NCBI RefSeq assembly: GCF_042650125.1
Contig: NZ_JBHSAP010000009.1
Coordinates: 1 to 64,000 of the forward strand
Direction: 5' to 3'
Origin: Salinithrix halophila
GTDB taxonomy: Bacteria; Bacillota; Bacilli; Thermoactinomycetales; DSM-45169
DNA length: 64,000 bases
Part shown: piece by piece, positions 6,132-14,450 of the stretch
Position numbering within the stretch: the stretch's first letter is position 1
Layout of the letters: every line of letters begins with the position of its first letter
Notes under the pieces: generated by a model
The model's input: the letters and a program-made list of their open reading frames with translations, nothing else
Told to the model about the DNA's origin: nothing
Databases searched by the model: none
Made by a program: the position numbers and the translations under genes

Positions 6132-7118
6132 TTAGTGAGAATTCGCTTCCCGGTAGGCGGGTATGCCCAGCATTTCATCCACGGTAACCAAGCGGTATCC
6201 TTTCTTTTTCAAATACCGGATTTCCTTTTTCACCGCCTTCACTGTAGCGGAACGATCCCCGCCACCGGAATGGTGAAGGATAATGGCTCCAGGGCGAACG
6301 GCATTCGTCACGTGCTGCTCGATCACGGTGGCTCCGCGCCCCTTACGCCAATCAAGGGAATCAACGCTCCAATTGATAATCCGATAGGACCGGGACAGAA
6401 TCGCCTTCTCCACTCCTTGATAGGCCCCGTAGGGTGGACGCATCAGGGTCATCCGTCGACCGGTGAGGCGAGCCACTTCCCGATCCGTCTTATCTAATTC
6501 CTCCTGCACCTTTGTATCGGTTAGTTTCGGGAGGAATGGATGGCTCCAGGTATGATTGCCAATCTTGTGCCCTTCCCGATCGATTCTGCGTAAAACGTCG
6601 GGATGCTGGCGTACTTCTTGACCCACAACAAAAAAGGTCGCCTTCACACCCTCTTCTCGCAATAGATCTAGCACCTCTCCCGTATAGCGGGCATCGGGTC
6701 CGTCATCGAAGGTGAGAGCCGCGGTTTTTGATCCGCCCTGACCCTGAAGAACAATTTGATCAGCGGGGATCGACTTGGGTTTTTTTTCTTCCCTCCTCGC
6801 ATCGACGGAAGAATCGCCCTGCTTCCTGGTCTTTATATCAGACGAGACAGTAGAATCCTTATCTTTCCCCTCTCTATCGGAAGGGACGGAACGAGGCTTT
6901 TTCTGGGAAGGTTCTTCAAGGGAAGCATTCGGAGAATCCGGACTGGATTTGGGATTGGCGTCCTCTCGAAGGGATGACACCTGTTGAGCCGACTTCTCAG
7001 CCTCCGTGGGCTTCTCATTTCCCGGGGAAATCGCCAGCAACCCCTCCTCCTTTTCTTGCCAAAAAGGGAGCGTTAGAGTAGTTGCAGCTAAAATCACCGA
7101 TAACCAAATGTGTTTCAA
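6132..7118 (-). CDS. Polysaccharide deacetylase (NodB domain), exported
   Basis: The C-terminal 200 residues form a NodB-homology domain (carbohydrate esterase family 4), which removes N-acetyl groups from peptidoglycan or chitin-like glycans outside the cell. Its motifs are present in order: TFDDGPD, HTWSHP (metal-binding histidines), RPPYG, DSLDW and LHHSGG. Before it lie an N-terminal hydrophobic segment (IWLSVILAATTLTLPF) that is a signal peptide or anchor, and a charged, disordered linker rich in K, E, S and P. The TTG start at 7118 is chosen because AGGAGAG precedes it closely. An in-frame ATG at 7163 has no good ribosome-binding site and would add a basic extension. Which substrate it acts on cannot be told. 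Confidence 0.88.
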   Translation of the reverse strand: MKHIWLSVILAATTLTLPFWQEKEEGLLAISPGNEKPTEAEKSAQQVSSLREDANPKSSPDSPNASLEEPSQKKPRSVPSDREGKDKDSTVSSDIKTRKQGDSSVDARREEKKPKSIPADQIVLQGQGGSKTAALTFDDGPDARYTGEVLDLLREEGVKATFFVVGQEVRQHPDVLRRIDREGHKIGNHTWSHPFLPKLTDTKVQEELDKTDREVARLTGRRMTLMRPPYGAYQGVEKAILSRSYRIINWSVDSLDWRKGRGATVIEQHVTNAVRPGAIILHHSGGGDRSATVKAVKKEIRYLKKKGYRLVTVDEMLGIPAYREANSH

Positions 7119-7203
7119 GGTCTCTCCTCTTTCTCTTTTTTCTCTCCCCTTTTCTTTCGACATGAAAGCCTAATATTCTTGCCGTGACTCGACATTTTTT
7201 AAC

Positions 7204-7227
7204 GAAAAAAATAGCCCCTTCCGGAGC
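7204..7227 (-). terminator. Terminator of the fatty acid hydroxylase gene
   Basis: On the minus strand GCTCC-GGAA-GGGGC forms a short stem with one G-U pair, directly followed by TATTTTTTT. It lies 20 bp after the stop codon. Confidence 0.65.
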
Positions 7228-7246
7228 ATGGGTTTCCATGGACGAT

Positions 7247-7873
7247 CTAACGCGGTGACGCCTTTCGTCCCTCCAAATTCTTCACTGTCGTGCTTCGTTC
7301 CGCTTCTTTTTCATCGAGATAGGTCCCCAACGCTTTATCCAGCAGGGGGTTGGTTACGCCGTACCAATAGTTTTCATTTTTGTAGTGATGCCAAAGGTGA
7401 ACCCGTTTCATATACCGCCCCCAAGGAGTGATCGGCTTGACGGGTCGATGGGCAACCAAGTGCATCCATTCATAACCTAATAGATAGATGATCACACCTA
7501 CGGTGAAAGCGAGCGTCAACACCCATTGGCCGGTCACTCCGAAGGCGATGCCTCCCACGACTGCAATGAGGGGCAAACTGTACCAAACCGGGAGGAACAA
7601 AAGCTCTCCGTTGTCCGGCTCTGCATGGTGATCATAATGAAGGCGCTTTAGTAAGCGATGAAAATGCGGGTTGGAAGGCGGCTTCAGATGGAAGAAAAAA
7701 CGATGAATCATGTATTCACTAACGGCATAACCCAGCATTCCCCCTCCAATCGCCACCCAGACGGCCCAACTCGCCAAATGAGGCGATATCGCTGCCAGAC
7801 CTGCGATCAAGAGGAACAGCATCACGATAACATCACGCTGCTTAAAAAACTCTTTCAAAACCTGCCGGTTCAT
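7247..7873 (-). CDS. Fatty acid hydroxylase/sterol desaturase family protein
   Basis: A 208-residue membrane protein of the fatty acid hydroxylase superfamily. Hydrophobic helices (VIMLFLLIAGLAAI, AVWVAIGGGMLGYAV, LIAVVGGIAFGV, WVLTLAFTVGVIIYLL) alternate with histidine clusters: HRFFFH, HYDHH, HLVAH and HLWHH. These bind the di-iron centre that inserts oxygen into an acyl or isoprenoid chain. The exact substrate is not evident; related small proteins act on carotenoids or lipids. A decayed inverted copy lies on the other side of the deacetylase gene. Confidence 0.85.
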   Translation of the reverse strand: MNRQVLKEFFKQRDVIVMLFLLIAGLAAISPHLASWAVWVAIGGGMLGYAVSEYMIHRFFFHLKPPSNPHFHRLLKRLHYDHHAEPDNGELLFLPVWYSLPLIAVVGGIAFGVTGQWVLTLAFTVGVIIYLLGYEWMHLVAHRPVKPITPWGRYMKRVHLWHHYKNENYWYGVTNPLLDKALGTYLDEKEAERSTTVKNLEGRKASPR

Positions 7874-8012
7874 CCCCGTCCCCTCCTGTCTATCCGTCTA
7901 TTCAGAAAGTTTACATCCCTTACTCTTTCGATATTCCGGACAAATCTCCCTTTTATTCGTCACCCTCTGACCATCGGAACTTCCTATCCGAGAATGACAA
8001 CCGGTGATCCAA

Positions 8013-8062
8013 GCAAAAGAGGAGAATCCCATTTGCGTGATTGGACGCCGGATTCTCCTCTT
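8013..8062 (-). terminator. Terminator of the DUF2188 gene
   Basis: A perfect 12-bp stem AAGAGGAGAATC / GATTCTCCTCTT with a 22-nt loop, followed on the minus strand by TTGCTTGG. The stem is strong but the T tract is short. Confidence 0.6.
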
Positions 8063-8088
8063 CTAAGTTTATAGCTAAAAGGCGACTA

Positions 8089-8304
8089 CTAGGACGGAGA
8101 CCGTTGTTGGAACTTCCGCACTTCCTCTTCTTGATGGTTCTTATCGAGAATAACGAGTTTGCTAGGTGCATGGGTTTTCGCTAGATCGATCCCGGCCTCA
8201 ATCGCCGCATCCTTTTGGGTATACAGCTCGGCGGGTGCCGTATTCTCGATTTTTACAAACCAACCAGTAGCATCTTTGTTAGGTGTAATCGTATAGCAAT
8301 TCAT
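8089..8304 (-). CDS. DUF2188 domain protein
   Basis: A 71-residue protein with the DUF2188 pattern: ITPNKDATGWFVKIEN, then TQKDAAIEAGIDLAKTHAPSKLVILDKNHQ. Members are small cytoplasmic proteins of unknown function, common in bacteria and often next to stress genes. The start has a very good GGAGGAGGG ribosome-binding site and the gene has its own terminator, so it is monocistronic. Confidence 0.8.
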   Translation of the reverse strand: MNCYTITPNKDATGWFVKIENTAPAELYTQKDAAIEAGIDLAKTHAPSKLVILDKNHQEEEVRKFQQRSPS

Positions 8305-8530
8305 CCCAGACCCTCCTCCACGTTTTCTCTATAAAAAGATTTTCCCTCTTGCCACTGAAGGGTAAACACCTTTCCCTCTGCCTGCACCTGCCGACCACCA
8401 TTAAAAATCGACACTTTCAACTCGTATCTGGGTTTGAGAGAGGATCTTTCCGGGAAACCTTCTTTTTCAGATGCCCTTGTTCAAGTATAATTATGGATAG
8501 AAGGAGAAGGCCTTTAAGGGGGAAGTTCGG

Positions 8531-9094
8531 ATGTGGTCAAAAATCAAACGCTTTTTCGATGCAACGACAGAACCCATGGATCCGGATGATGCGGAAAGTT
8601 TACATAAAGAAATCGACCGGCTGAAGAGGGAAAACAACGAGCTTCGCCTGAAACAAAAAATCCAGAACACTCATGCAGAGTCGGCACCATGCAAAATACA
8701 TATTGAATTTTTCCTTTATGATGCTGGTAACCAGGGGAAAACCTCTTATACCGAAGCAGACATCCACCGTTATCCGATGATGGGTTTTACGATTCACTTT
8801 CTAGACGAAAAAGCGAAACGACCGGAATGGCTCTCCTATATTCTCAATGGATTAGAAGAGACCTTCGACACAATGAAAGTGAATTCCCACCAGGTTGTCA
8901 AGCCCAATCTCTACAGCCTGTTCGTCGATCTAAAACTGTATCCCCATATTGAGGTGAAAAAAAGCATCTACCTCGTCTTTCAGCAATTACACCAATGGCA
9001 GATCAAGGGCACAGAACAGGTTTCCTTCCGGGTTCATATCGGCGGGGAGGAGCTTTATCAGGAGTTATTGAATACCCATCTAGAAGCTGTGTGA
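8531..9094 (+). CDS. Hypothetical coiled-coil protein
   Basis: The 187-residue product is not recognised. It starts with a short amphipathic segment (MWSKIKRFFDA), has a coiled coil at about residues 20-45 (LHKEIDRLKRENNELRLKQKI), and then a compact mixed domain with several predicted strands (IHIEFFLYDAG, GFTIHFLDEK, LYSLFVDLKLYPH, VSFRVHIGG). No signal peptide or membrane helix is seen. AAGGGGG stands 8 nt before the ATG, and a strong terminator follows at once, so it is very likely a real single-gene unit. Confidence 0.7.
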   Translation: MWSKIKRFFDATTEPMDPDDAESLHKEIDRLKRENNELRLKQKIQNTHAESAPCKIHIEFFLYDAGNQGKTSYTEADIHRYPMMGFTIHFLDEKAKRPEWLSYILNGLEETFDTMKVNSHQVVKPNLYSLFVDLKLYPHIEVKKSIYLVFQQLHQWQIKGTEQVSFRVHIGGEELYQELLNTHLEAV

Positions 9095-9095
9095 T

Positions 9096-9130
9096 AAAAA
9101 AAGGACGTTCCGTAGAACGTCCTTTTTTCT
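9096..9130 (+). terminator. Bidirectional terminator after the coiled-coil gene
   Basis: AAGGACGTTC-CGTA-GAACGTCCTT is a perfect 10-bp stem with A residues before and TTTT after. It ends the plus-strand gene. Confidence 0.9.
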
Positions 9131-9140
9131 TTTCTCCCGC

Positions 9141-9164
9141 AAAAAAACACGCCTGACGGCGTGT
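9141..9164 (-). terminator. Terminator after yraN
   Basis: ACACGCC-TGAC-GGCGTGT forms a 7-bp stem which on the minus strand is followed by a run of T residues. It lies just beyond the yraN stop and closes the lepB-rbgA-rnhB-yraN unit. Confidence 0.85.
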
Positions 9165-9168
9165 CGAC

Positions 9169-9528
9169 TCAAAATGCACCTTCCAGATGATCGAGGCGCT
9201 CCACCTCTCCGGAAGGGGCAAGTAGGACGGAAATGACATCGATCCGGAGGGGACGATTCTCCAGGCGGTGGCTCTTTACATATTGCAACGCCAGGCGGCG
9301 CACCTTTTGCTGCTTCTTCCCATCGACGGACTGAAAGCCATAACCAAAGCGGGTCCCCCGGGTGGTTCGCACCTCGACGATCACGATACTCCCCTTCTGG
9401 TCGGCGATAATGTCCAGCTCGCCAAGACGGGTCCGCCAGTTGGTCTCTCGGATCAGCCAGCCCTTCTCCTCCAGATAGCGCCGAGCCGCAGCCTCCCCGA
9501 GAGTGCCCGTTTTCCTCCGCCCATCCAT
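9169..9528 (-). CDS. yraN: YraN family protein (UPF0102), endonuclease-like fold
   Basis: The 119-residue protein has the UPF0102 signature: an N-terminal helix GEAAARRYLEEKGW, the core GELDIIA (residues 36-42) and IVEVRTT with the acidic and basic residues of a PD-(D/E)XK-like nuclease centre. Members occur beside rnhB in very many bacteria, as here (15 bp after it). Their biochemical role is not settled; a link to DNA or RNA processing is suggested by fold and context only. Confidence 0.9.
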   Translation of the reverse strand: MDGRRKTGTLGEAAARRYLEEKGWLIRETNWRTRLGELDIIADQKGSIVIVEVRTTRGTRFGYGFQSVDGKKQQKVRRLALQYVKSHRLENRPLRIDVISVLLAPSGEVERLDHLEGAF

Positions 9529-9543
9529 TCCGCACCTCCCCCT

Positions 9544-10338
9544 TTATCCGATCATTCCACGCCGGTGCGCCCGTTCCTCAACAGGCGCGAAGCTCCTCCG
9601 ATGCAGTGGACAAAGCCCCCATTTGTCCAGGGCTTCCAGGTGTTCTGGCGTTCCGTAGCCCAAGTGGCGGTCAAACCCGTATTGCGGATATTCCTCCGCT
9701 GCCTGGCGCATCCACTCATCCCGAACCGTTTTGGCGATAATGGAAGCCGCCGCGATGGAATGACTGAGGGCATCTCCCTTCACGATACCGTGTTGGGGCA
9801 GTTTTACTCCTGGTAGTTTCACCGCATCCAGGAGAAGCATATCCGGCTTTGGCACCAGTTCATCAAGGGCTCGACGCATCGCTTCGAAGGTTGCCTGGAG
9901 GATATTAATCTCATCGATGGTTTGGTTATCCACGATCCCGATGCCAACGGCCAAGGCTCCTCCCTCAATCCGGGTTCGAAGTGCCTGTCGTTCCTCACGG
10001 GTCAGTTTTTTTGAGTCGTTAAGGCCGATTGCGTCAAAATCTTCAGGAAGGATGACCGCCGCAGCTGTAACCGGACCGGCCAGAGGGCCTCTACCCGCTT
10101 CATCCAGCCCGGCGATCAGCCGGTATCCCTGTTGTCGATATGTATGTTCAAACTGCCACATCCGCTCGACCCGTTCCTGTTCAGAGCGAATTTTTTCCTG
10201 TCTGCGTAAAAAAGAGCGGGCCAGCTTCTGTACGCCGGCCCGCGGATCAGCGAGCAACTGATCGATCCAACCCGGATCGATTTCGCTATCGCTGTTGAGG
10301 CGGGCCTCAATTTCGCGGACCGTCCCCTGTACTTTCAT
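9544..10338 (-). CDS. rnhB: Ribonuclease HII
   Basis: A 264-residue cytoplasmic endonuclease that cuts the RNA strand of RNA-DNA hybrids and single ribonucleotides in DNA. The active-site acids are visible: Asp79 and Glu80 in LDEAGRGPLAGP, Asp171 in LLLDAVKLPG and Asp189 in VKGDALSHSIAAASI. The N-terminal helical extension of about 70 residues is normal for Bacillus-type RNase HII. Its start overlaps the end of rbgA by 32 bp, so the two are translated from one message. Confidence 0.96.
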   Translation of the reverse strand: MKVQGTVREIEARLNSDSEIDPGWIDQLLADPRAGVQKLARSFLRRQEKIRSEQERVERMWQFEHTYRQQGYRLIAGLDEAGRGPLAGPVTAAAVILPEDFDAIGLNDSKKLTREERQALRTRIEGGALAVGIGIVDNQTIDEINILQATFEAMRRALDELVPKPDMLLLDAVKLPGVKLPQHGIVKGDALSHSIAAASIIAKTVRDEWMRQAAEEYPQYGFDRHLGYGTPEHLEALDKWGLCPLHRRSFAPVEERAHRRGMIG

Positions 10339-11209
10339 TCGCTTCTTCTCCCTTCTCCCAATCAGACGGGAATTCGAGGGAAATCCGTCCCAAGCGTCCG
10401 GAACGAAGATCCTTCACCACGATGTCCGCCGCCTTCTCGTAATCGACTTCGCCGCCCTTGCGCATACAACCGCGCCGCCTTCCCACCTCTTCCAACAGAG
10501 TGAGACCATCTGCTCCATCCGATAGCTCCATGTTATAACGGTCGATGAGGGAGGCAGGGTAGCGATCCCCCAGATAGCCGAGCAGATATAAACCGATTTC
10601 GTCTACGGGGAGGATCTCCTCCCGGATGGCCCCGCTGGCTGCAAGACGCAAGCCGACAGTCTTATCTTCAAATTTCGGCCATAGAATACCGGGAGTATCC
10701 AATAACTCGGTGCCGTCGCCTACCTTGATCCACTGCTGAGCACGGGTCACGCCCGGGCGATCTCCCGTCTTGGCGATGCTGCGACCGGCGAGCCGATTGA
10801 TAAGGGCCGATTTGCCTACGTTAGGCACCCCAAGCACCATCGCACGGATTCGTTGGCGCTTGATCCCCTTTTTCTCCAGGGCAGCCAATTTATCTTTCAT
10901 CAGATCCCGGCTGATCGAGGAAATCTTTTGGATGCCAGTCCCCGACAGGGTGTCAATCGGCAGCACCTTTACCTGGGCCGAACGGAAATAGTCGCTCCAA
11001 AGACGCGTCGCCTCGGGATCTGCGAGGTCGCTCTTGGTAAGCAAAATCACCCGGGCCTTCTCCCCGACTAGTTCATCGATCATCGGGTTACGGCTGGACA
11101 ACGGAAGCCGGGCATCCAGCAATTCATAGACCAGATCCACTTGCTTGATTTTCTCTTCCACCTGACGGCGGGCTTTGGCCATATGGCCGGGAAACCACTG
11201 GATTGTCAT
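10307..11209 (-). CDS. rbgA: Ribosome biogenesis GTPase RbgA (YlqF)
   Basis: A 300-residue circularly permuted GTPase needed for late assembly of the 50S ribosomal subunit. The G motifs occur in the permuted order: G4 TKSD (58-61) comes before G1 GVPNVGKS (127-134), then G2 around Thr155 and G3 DTPG (171-174). The N-terminal WFPGHMAKA is typical. It lies between lepB and rnhB, as in other Bacillales. Confidence 0.96.
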   Translation of the reverse strand: MTIQWFPGHMAKARRQVEEKIKQVDLVYELLDARLPLSSRNPMIDELVGEKARVILLTKSDLADPEATRLWSDYFRSAQVKVLPIDTLSGTGIQKISSISRDLMKDKLAALEKKGIKRQRIRAMVLGVPNVGKSALINRLAGRSIAKTGDRPGVTRAQQWIKVGDGTELLDTPGILWPKFEDKTVGLRLAASGAIREEILPVDEIGLYLLGYLGDRYPASLIDRYNMELSDGADGLTLLEEVGRRRGCMRKGGEVDYEKAADIVVKDLRSGRLGRISLEFPSDWEKGEEANESTGDGPRN

Positions 11210-11221
11210 GTCATCACCTTT

Positions 11222-11773
11222 TCACCACAAAAAAGAAAAATCGTTCATAGGCCAGAAGATCACATCCGCACGTCCCACCAACCGGTCGAGGGGAATCGGC
11301 CCCAGTTCACGGCTGTCGCTGGAGTTCATACGGTTGTCGCCCAGGACGAAGACATGGTCTTTGGGTACTTTTACCGGGCCAAAATCGGCTGTCCGGTTTC
11401 TTTCGTCTATGTAAGGCTCCTCGATACTACGACCGTCTACCCGCACCACATTGTTTTGTGCAGATACCGTTTGACCCGGCAACGCGATGACCCGCTTGAT
11501 GTAGTCCTTATCTTCCGAGGCATGAAAAACAATGACTTCACCAGGCTCAGGATCACGGATCAAGTAAATCATTTTATTGACGATTACCTTGTCTCCGTTG
11601 TGCAAGGTAGATAACATCGACGGGCCCGCGACGCTGAAAGGCGACAAGACGAAATAGCGGATGATCAAAGCGAGCACTACAGCAATGGCAAGCGCCTGTA
11701 CCCATTCCCACGCTTCATCGTTTCCCCGGCTCTGTCTTCCGTGCCTGGCGGAACGGGGGGTGAACTCACTCAT
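11222..11773 (-). CDS. lepB: Signal peptidase I
   Basis: A 183-residue type I signal peptidase of the short Gram-positive form, which cuts signal peptides of exported proteins on the outer face of the membrane. It has a single N-terminal membrane anchor (about 22-44), the nucleophile in GPSM (Ser52), the catalytic lysine in YIKRVIALPG (Lys93), and the conserved GDNR.NSSDSR box near the C-terminus. It is placed between rplS and rbgA, 12 bp before the latter, as in several Bacillales but not in the classical B. subtilis order. Confidence 0.95.
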   Translation of the reverse strand: MSEFTPRSARHGRQSRGNDEAWEWVQALAIAVVLALIIRYFVLSPFSVAGPSMLSTLHNGDKVIVNKMIYLIRDPEPGEVIVFHASEDKDYIKRVIALPGQTVSAQNNVVRVDGRSIEEPYIDERNRTADFGPVKVPKDHVFVLGDNRMNSSDSRELGPIPLDRLVGRADVIFWPMNDFSFLW

Positions 11774-12044
11774 GAAGCTCCTCCTGACTGTCGCGATCGC
11801 ACCAAGAATACGGGGAATTCGGTGTACGGCCCCAGCGGCCGCCCATTCCTCCAGACCACCCTAACCGGCGGCACAGAGCCCGTCCGGGTCGGGACCATGA
11901 GGCATACAGCCCTGGTACATCCAGTATACATGCTTCCGTCTATCGATACCAGATACGGGGAAAAGTTCTGACCTCATCCTCCCAACGCTACCGATCAGGT
12001 CAAAACTCCCTCCTACCTACCCGATACGGAAGATCTCCAAAAAC

Positions 12045-12076
12045 TCATAAAAGGGCTTGAGAATTCAAGCCCTTTT
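12045..12076 (-). terminator. Terminator after rplS
   Basis: A perfect 12-bp stem AAAAGGGCTTGA / TCAAGCCCTTTT with loop GAAT, immediately after rplS. It separates rplS from the lepB unit. The 270 bp between this terminator and lepB contains a TATACT-like -10 box but no convincing -35. Confidence 0.85.
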
Positions 12077-12082
12077 AGGAAG

Positions 12083-12427
12083 TTAATGGATTTCTTTGAT
12101 CCGGGCTGCCTTACCGCGGCGGTTGCGGAGGTAGAACAGCTTCGCGCGGCGAACTTTACCGCGGCGAGCCACCTCGATTTTTTCGAGCCGAGGAGAATGC
12201 AGCGGGAAAGTCCGTTCCACGCCCACTCCATAGGAGATCTTCCGTACCGTGAAGGTTTCGGAGATTCCGCCTCCGCGACGTTGGATAACCACACCTTCAA
12301 AGACCTGGATCCGTTCGCGGGTGCCTTCCACAACCTTTACGTGTACCTTCACCGTATCACCGGCGCGGAAGCGCGGGATATCCTTGCGCTGCTGTTGTTC
12401 GCCCAATTCACGTACTACCGGGTTCAT
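12083..12427 (-). CDS. rplS: 50S ribosomal protein L19
   Basis: A 114-residue L19, which lies at the interface of the 30S and 50S subunits. The pattern RAGDTVKVHVKVVEGTRER and GVGVERTFPLHSPR is diagnostic, and the length is normal. AGGAGGG precedes the start. A separate promoter and terminator flank it, so it can be expressed independently of trmD upstream. Confidence 0.98.
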   Translation of the reverse strand: MNPVVRELGEQQQRKDIPRFRAGDTVKVHVKVVEGTRERIQVFEGVVIQRRGGGISETFTVRKISYGVGVERTFPLHSPRLEKIEVARRGKVRRAKLFYLRNRRGKAARIKEIH

Positions 12428-12501
12428 AGCAATTTCCCTCCTTTCCGGATAGGATTGTATTGTTCATTTCAGGATCCGTTAGCTCATGAAGCACAAGATC
12501 C

Positions 12502-12530
12502 ATTTTAACATACGGCGGAAAGCAAAACAA
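12502..12530 (-). promoter_or_regulatory. SigA-type promoter of rplS
   Basis: On the minus strand TTGTTT and TAAAAT are separated by 17 bp, 75 bp upstream of rplS. The remaining leader is about 65 nt, the place where an L19 leader structure is found in other Firmicutes; no clear fold was worked out. Confidence 0.6.
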
Positions 12531-12561
12531 TTGACTGCTATACTTGCCGTCCCTTTCGCCG

Positions 12562-13308
12562 TCAGTCCTCAGAGGAATCCTCCGCTTTCAGCTCGGCGAG
12601 GTAGGCACGATCTTCTTCGGTTAAGTCAGCGGACTCTAAGAGATCCCGTCTACGGAGGAATGTCCGACGCAAGGCCTGTTTGCGACGCCAATCCTCGATC
12701 ATCCGATGGTGGCCGGAGAGCAAGATGTCCGGAACCTTCCAGCCCCGGAAGTCGGCGGGACGGGTATATTGGGGATATTCCAAAAGGCCTGTCGAAAAGG
12801 AATCCGCCTCCGCCGATGATTCGTTTCCGAGTACCCCAGGAACCAGGCGGCTCAAGCTATCCATCACCACCATCGCAGGCAGCTCGCCCCCCGTGAGCAC
12901 ATAGTCACCGATGGAAATCTCCTCGTCCACCAAATGCTCACGGACCCGCTCATCAAAGCCTTCATAATGGCCGCAGAGAAGGACGATATGGGAGTGACGG
13001 GCCAGTTCTTCCGCTTTCCGCTGGGTGAAAGGGATTCCCTGGGGGCTCATCATCAGTACCGGGGGTTTAGTGGTCTCTCCATGTGTCAGTTCCTCCACCG
13101 CCCGGAACAAGGGCTCCGGTTTTAGAACCATCCCCCCACCGCCGCCGTACGGCGTATCGTCGACCGTTCGGTGTTTATCGGTACTGTATTCCCGGAAATT
13201 GATAAATGATGGTGCGATCAATCCCTGGTCAACAGCCCGCTTCATGATACTGGAGGAGAGAAACCCCTCAAACATCTCCGGGAAGAGTGTCAAGACATCA
13301 AAACGCAA
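12562..13308 (-). CDS. trmD: tRNA (guanine-N1)-methyltransferase
   Basis: A 248-residue SPOUT methyltransferase that methylates G37 of tRNAs and so prevents frameshifting. MRFDVLTLFPEMF at the start, CGHYEGFDERV and the trefoil-knot segment ISIGDYVLTGGELPAMV are all present, and the C-terminal helices (LSGHHRMIEDWRR) are complete. It follows rimM by 16 bp, in the standard rpsP-khpA-rimM-trmD order. Confidence 0.97.
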   Translation of the reverse strand: MRFDVLTLFPEMFEGFLSSSIMKRAVDQGLIAPSFINFREYSTDKHRTVDDTPYGGGGGMVLKPEPLFRAVEELTHGETTKPPVLMMSPQGIPFTQRKAEELARHSHIVLLCGHYEGFDERVREHLVDEEISIGDYVLTGGELPAMVVMDSLSRLVPGVLGNESSAEADSFSTGLLEYPQYTRPADFRGWKVPDILLSGHHRMIEDWRRKQALRRTFLRRRDLLESADLTEEDRAYLAELKAEDSSED

Positions 13309-13324
13309 TCCGGTCTCACCTCGA

Positions 13325-13843
13325 TCAATCGAGCCCTTCCATCCACTGGATCACCACGCGCTTCCCTTCTACATCCACATCTTTCACGACATCATCGATG
13401 TAGGGGAGCAGGAGATCCTTGCCTCCCGGTCGGCGAACCACCCAGACATCATTCGCCCCGGGTTGCAGGATGTCAACAATGGCACCCAGTTTCTCACCCT
13501 CCGTCGTCACGGCTTCACAGCCGATGATTTCAAAGAGATAGTAGGCTTCGTCCTCGTCCACTGCTTTGGATCGTTCCACCATTAACGTACCGCTCTTGTA
13601 CCCCTCTGCTTCGTTGATATCCGCCCATTCCCGGAATTTGACCAGGAATCCTTGCTTATGGGGACGGAAGCTTTCCACCGTCAGAGGGACCATCCCCTCC
13701 AAACGGGGATGGCTGAGCATGAGTTCAGTTCCGGGAGCGAAGCGGACTTCAGGAAAATCGGTACGGGATACGACCCGGACCTCGCCTCGGATCCCGTGAG
13801 TGCCGGCGATGTGGCCGACGGTCAACCAGTCCGGTTCAGCCAT
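13325..13843 (-). CDS. rimM: 16S rRNA processing protein RimM
   Basis: A 172-residue ribosome maturation factor that binds S19 and helps form the head of the 30S subunit. The N-terminal domain begins with VGHIAGTHGIRGEVRV. The C-terminal PRC-barrel domain contains YYLFEIIGCEA and LLLPYIDDVVKDVD. The ylqD gene found in front of rimM in B. subtilis is missing here. Confidence 0.96.
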   Translation of the reverse strand: MAEPDWLTVGHIAGTHGIRGEVRVVSRTDFPEVRFAPGTELMLSHPRLEGMVPLTVESFRPHKQGFLVKFREWADINEAEGYKSGTLMVERSKAVDEDEAYYLFEIIGCEAVTTEGEKLGAIVDILQPGANDVWVVRRPGGKDLLLPYIDDVVKDVDVEGKRVVIQWMEGLD

Positions 13844-13874
13844 GGACCGGCCTCCTTTCGTCCAGCGTCGCGGC

Positions 13875-14102
13875 TCAGACGATCTCCACCATGACGCGCT
13901 TATCTTCCCGAACTGCGGCAGCTCCGACCACCGTTCGTAACGCTTTAGCGATGCGTCCCTGCTTCCCGATCACTTTTCCCATATCCTCCGGCGCGACAGA
14001 GAGGACGAATACAATCCGTCCTTCCTCTTCCCGCTCCCGGATACGGACCTGATCGGGATGTTCAACCAGGGATTTCGCGATACACTCAATCAGTTCCTTC
14101 AA
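13875..14102 (-). CDS. khpA: KH-domain RNA-binding protein KhpA (YlqC)
   Basis: A 75-residue protein consisting of one KH domain with the RNA-binding loop GKQG (46-49). In other Firmicutes KhpA forms a dimer with KhpB and affects cell length and division through RNA binding. It lies directly after rpsP, its usual place. Confidence 0.95.
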   Translation of the reverse strand: MKELIECIAKSLVEHPDQVRIREREEEGRIVFVLSVAPEDMGKVIGKQGRIAKALRTVVGAAAVREDKRVMVEIV

Positions 14103-14140
14103 AGGGATTCCCCCCCAAGCCCGCCAGGCGGGCAGGGAAC

Positions 14141-14425
14141 TTATTTCTGATGCTTGGCTTCATGGATCTTCTTCAGAATGCCTTCTTTACGGAACAGGTT
14201 CTTTACCGTATCGGAAGGCTGGGCGCCGTCGGAGAGCCATTTCATCGCTTTCTCCTCATCGATTTTCACCTGGGCCGGTTGGGTCAGCGGGTTGTAATAC
14301 CCGATTTCCTCGATAAAACGACCGTCCCGGGGTGCGCGAGCGTCTGCTACCACCACGCGGTAGAAGGGAGCTTTCTTGGCACCCATGCGCTTCAGGCGGA
14401 TTTTCACTGCCATCGTAAACTTCAC
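14141..14425 (-). CDS. rpsP: 30S ribosomal protein S16
   Basis: A 94-residue S16 with the typical start AVKIRLKRMGAKKAPFYRVVVADAR and the IGYYNPLT segment. It is needed for assembly of the 5' domain of 16S rRNA. It follows ffh by 25 bp with a GGAGGTG ribosome-binding site. Confidence 0.98.
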   Translation of the reverse strand: MKFTMAVKIRLKRMGAKKAPFYRVVVADARAPRDGRFIEEIGYYNPLTQPAQVKIDEEKAMKWLSDGAQPSDTVKNLFRKEGILKKIHEAKHQK

Positions 14426-14450
14426 CTCCTCTACAGGATAAACCGAATCC

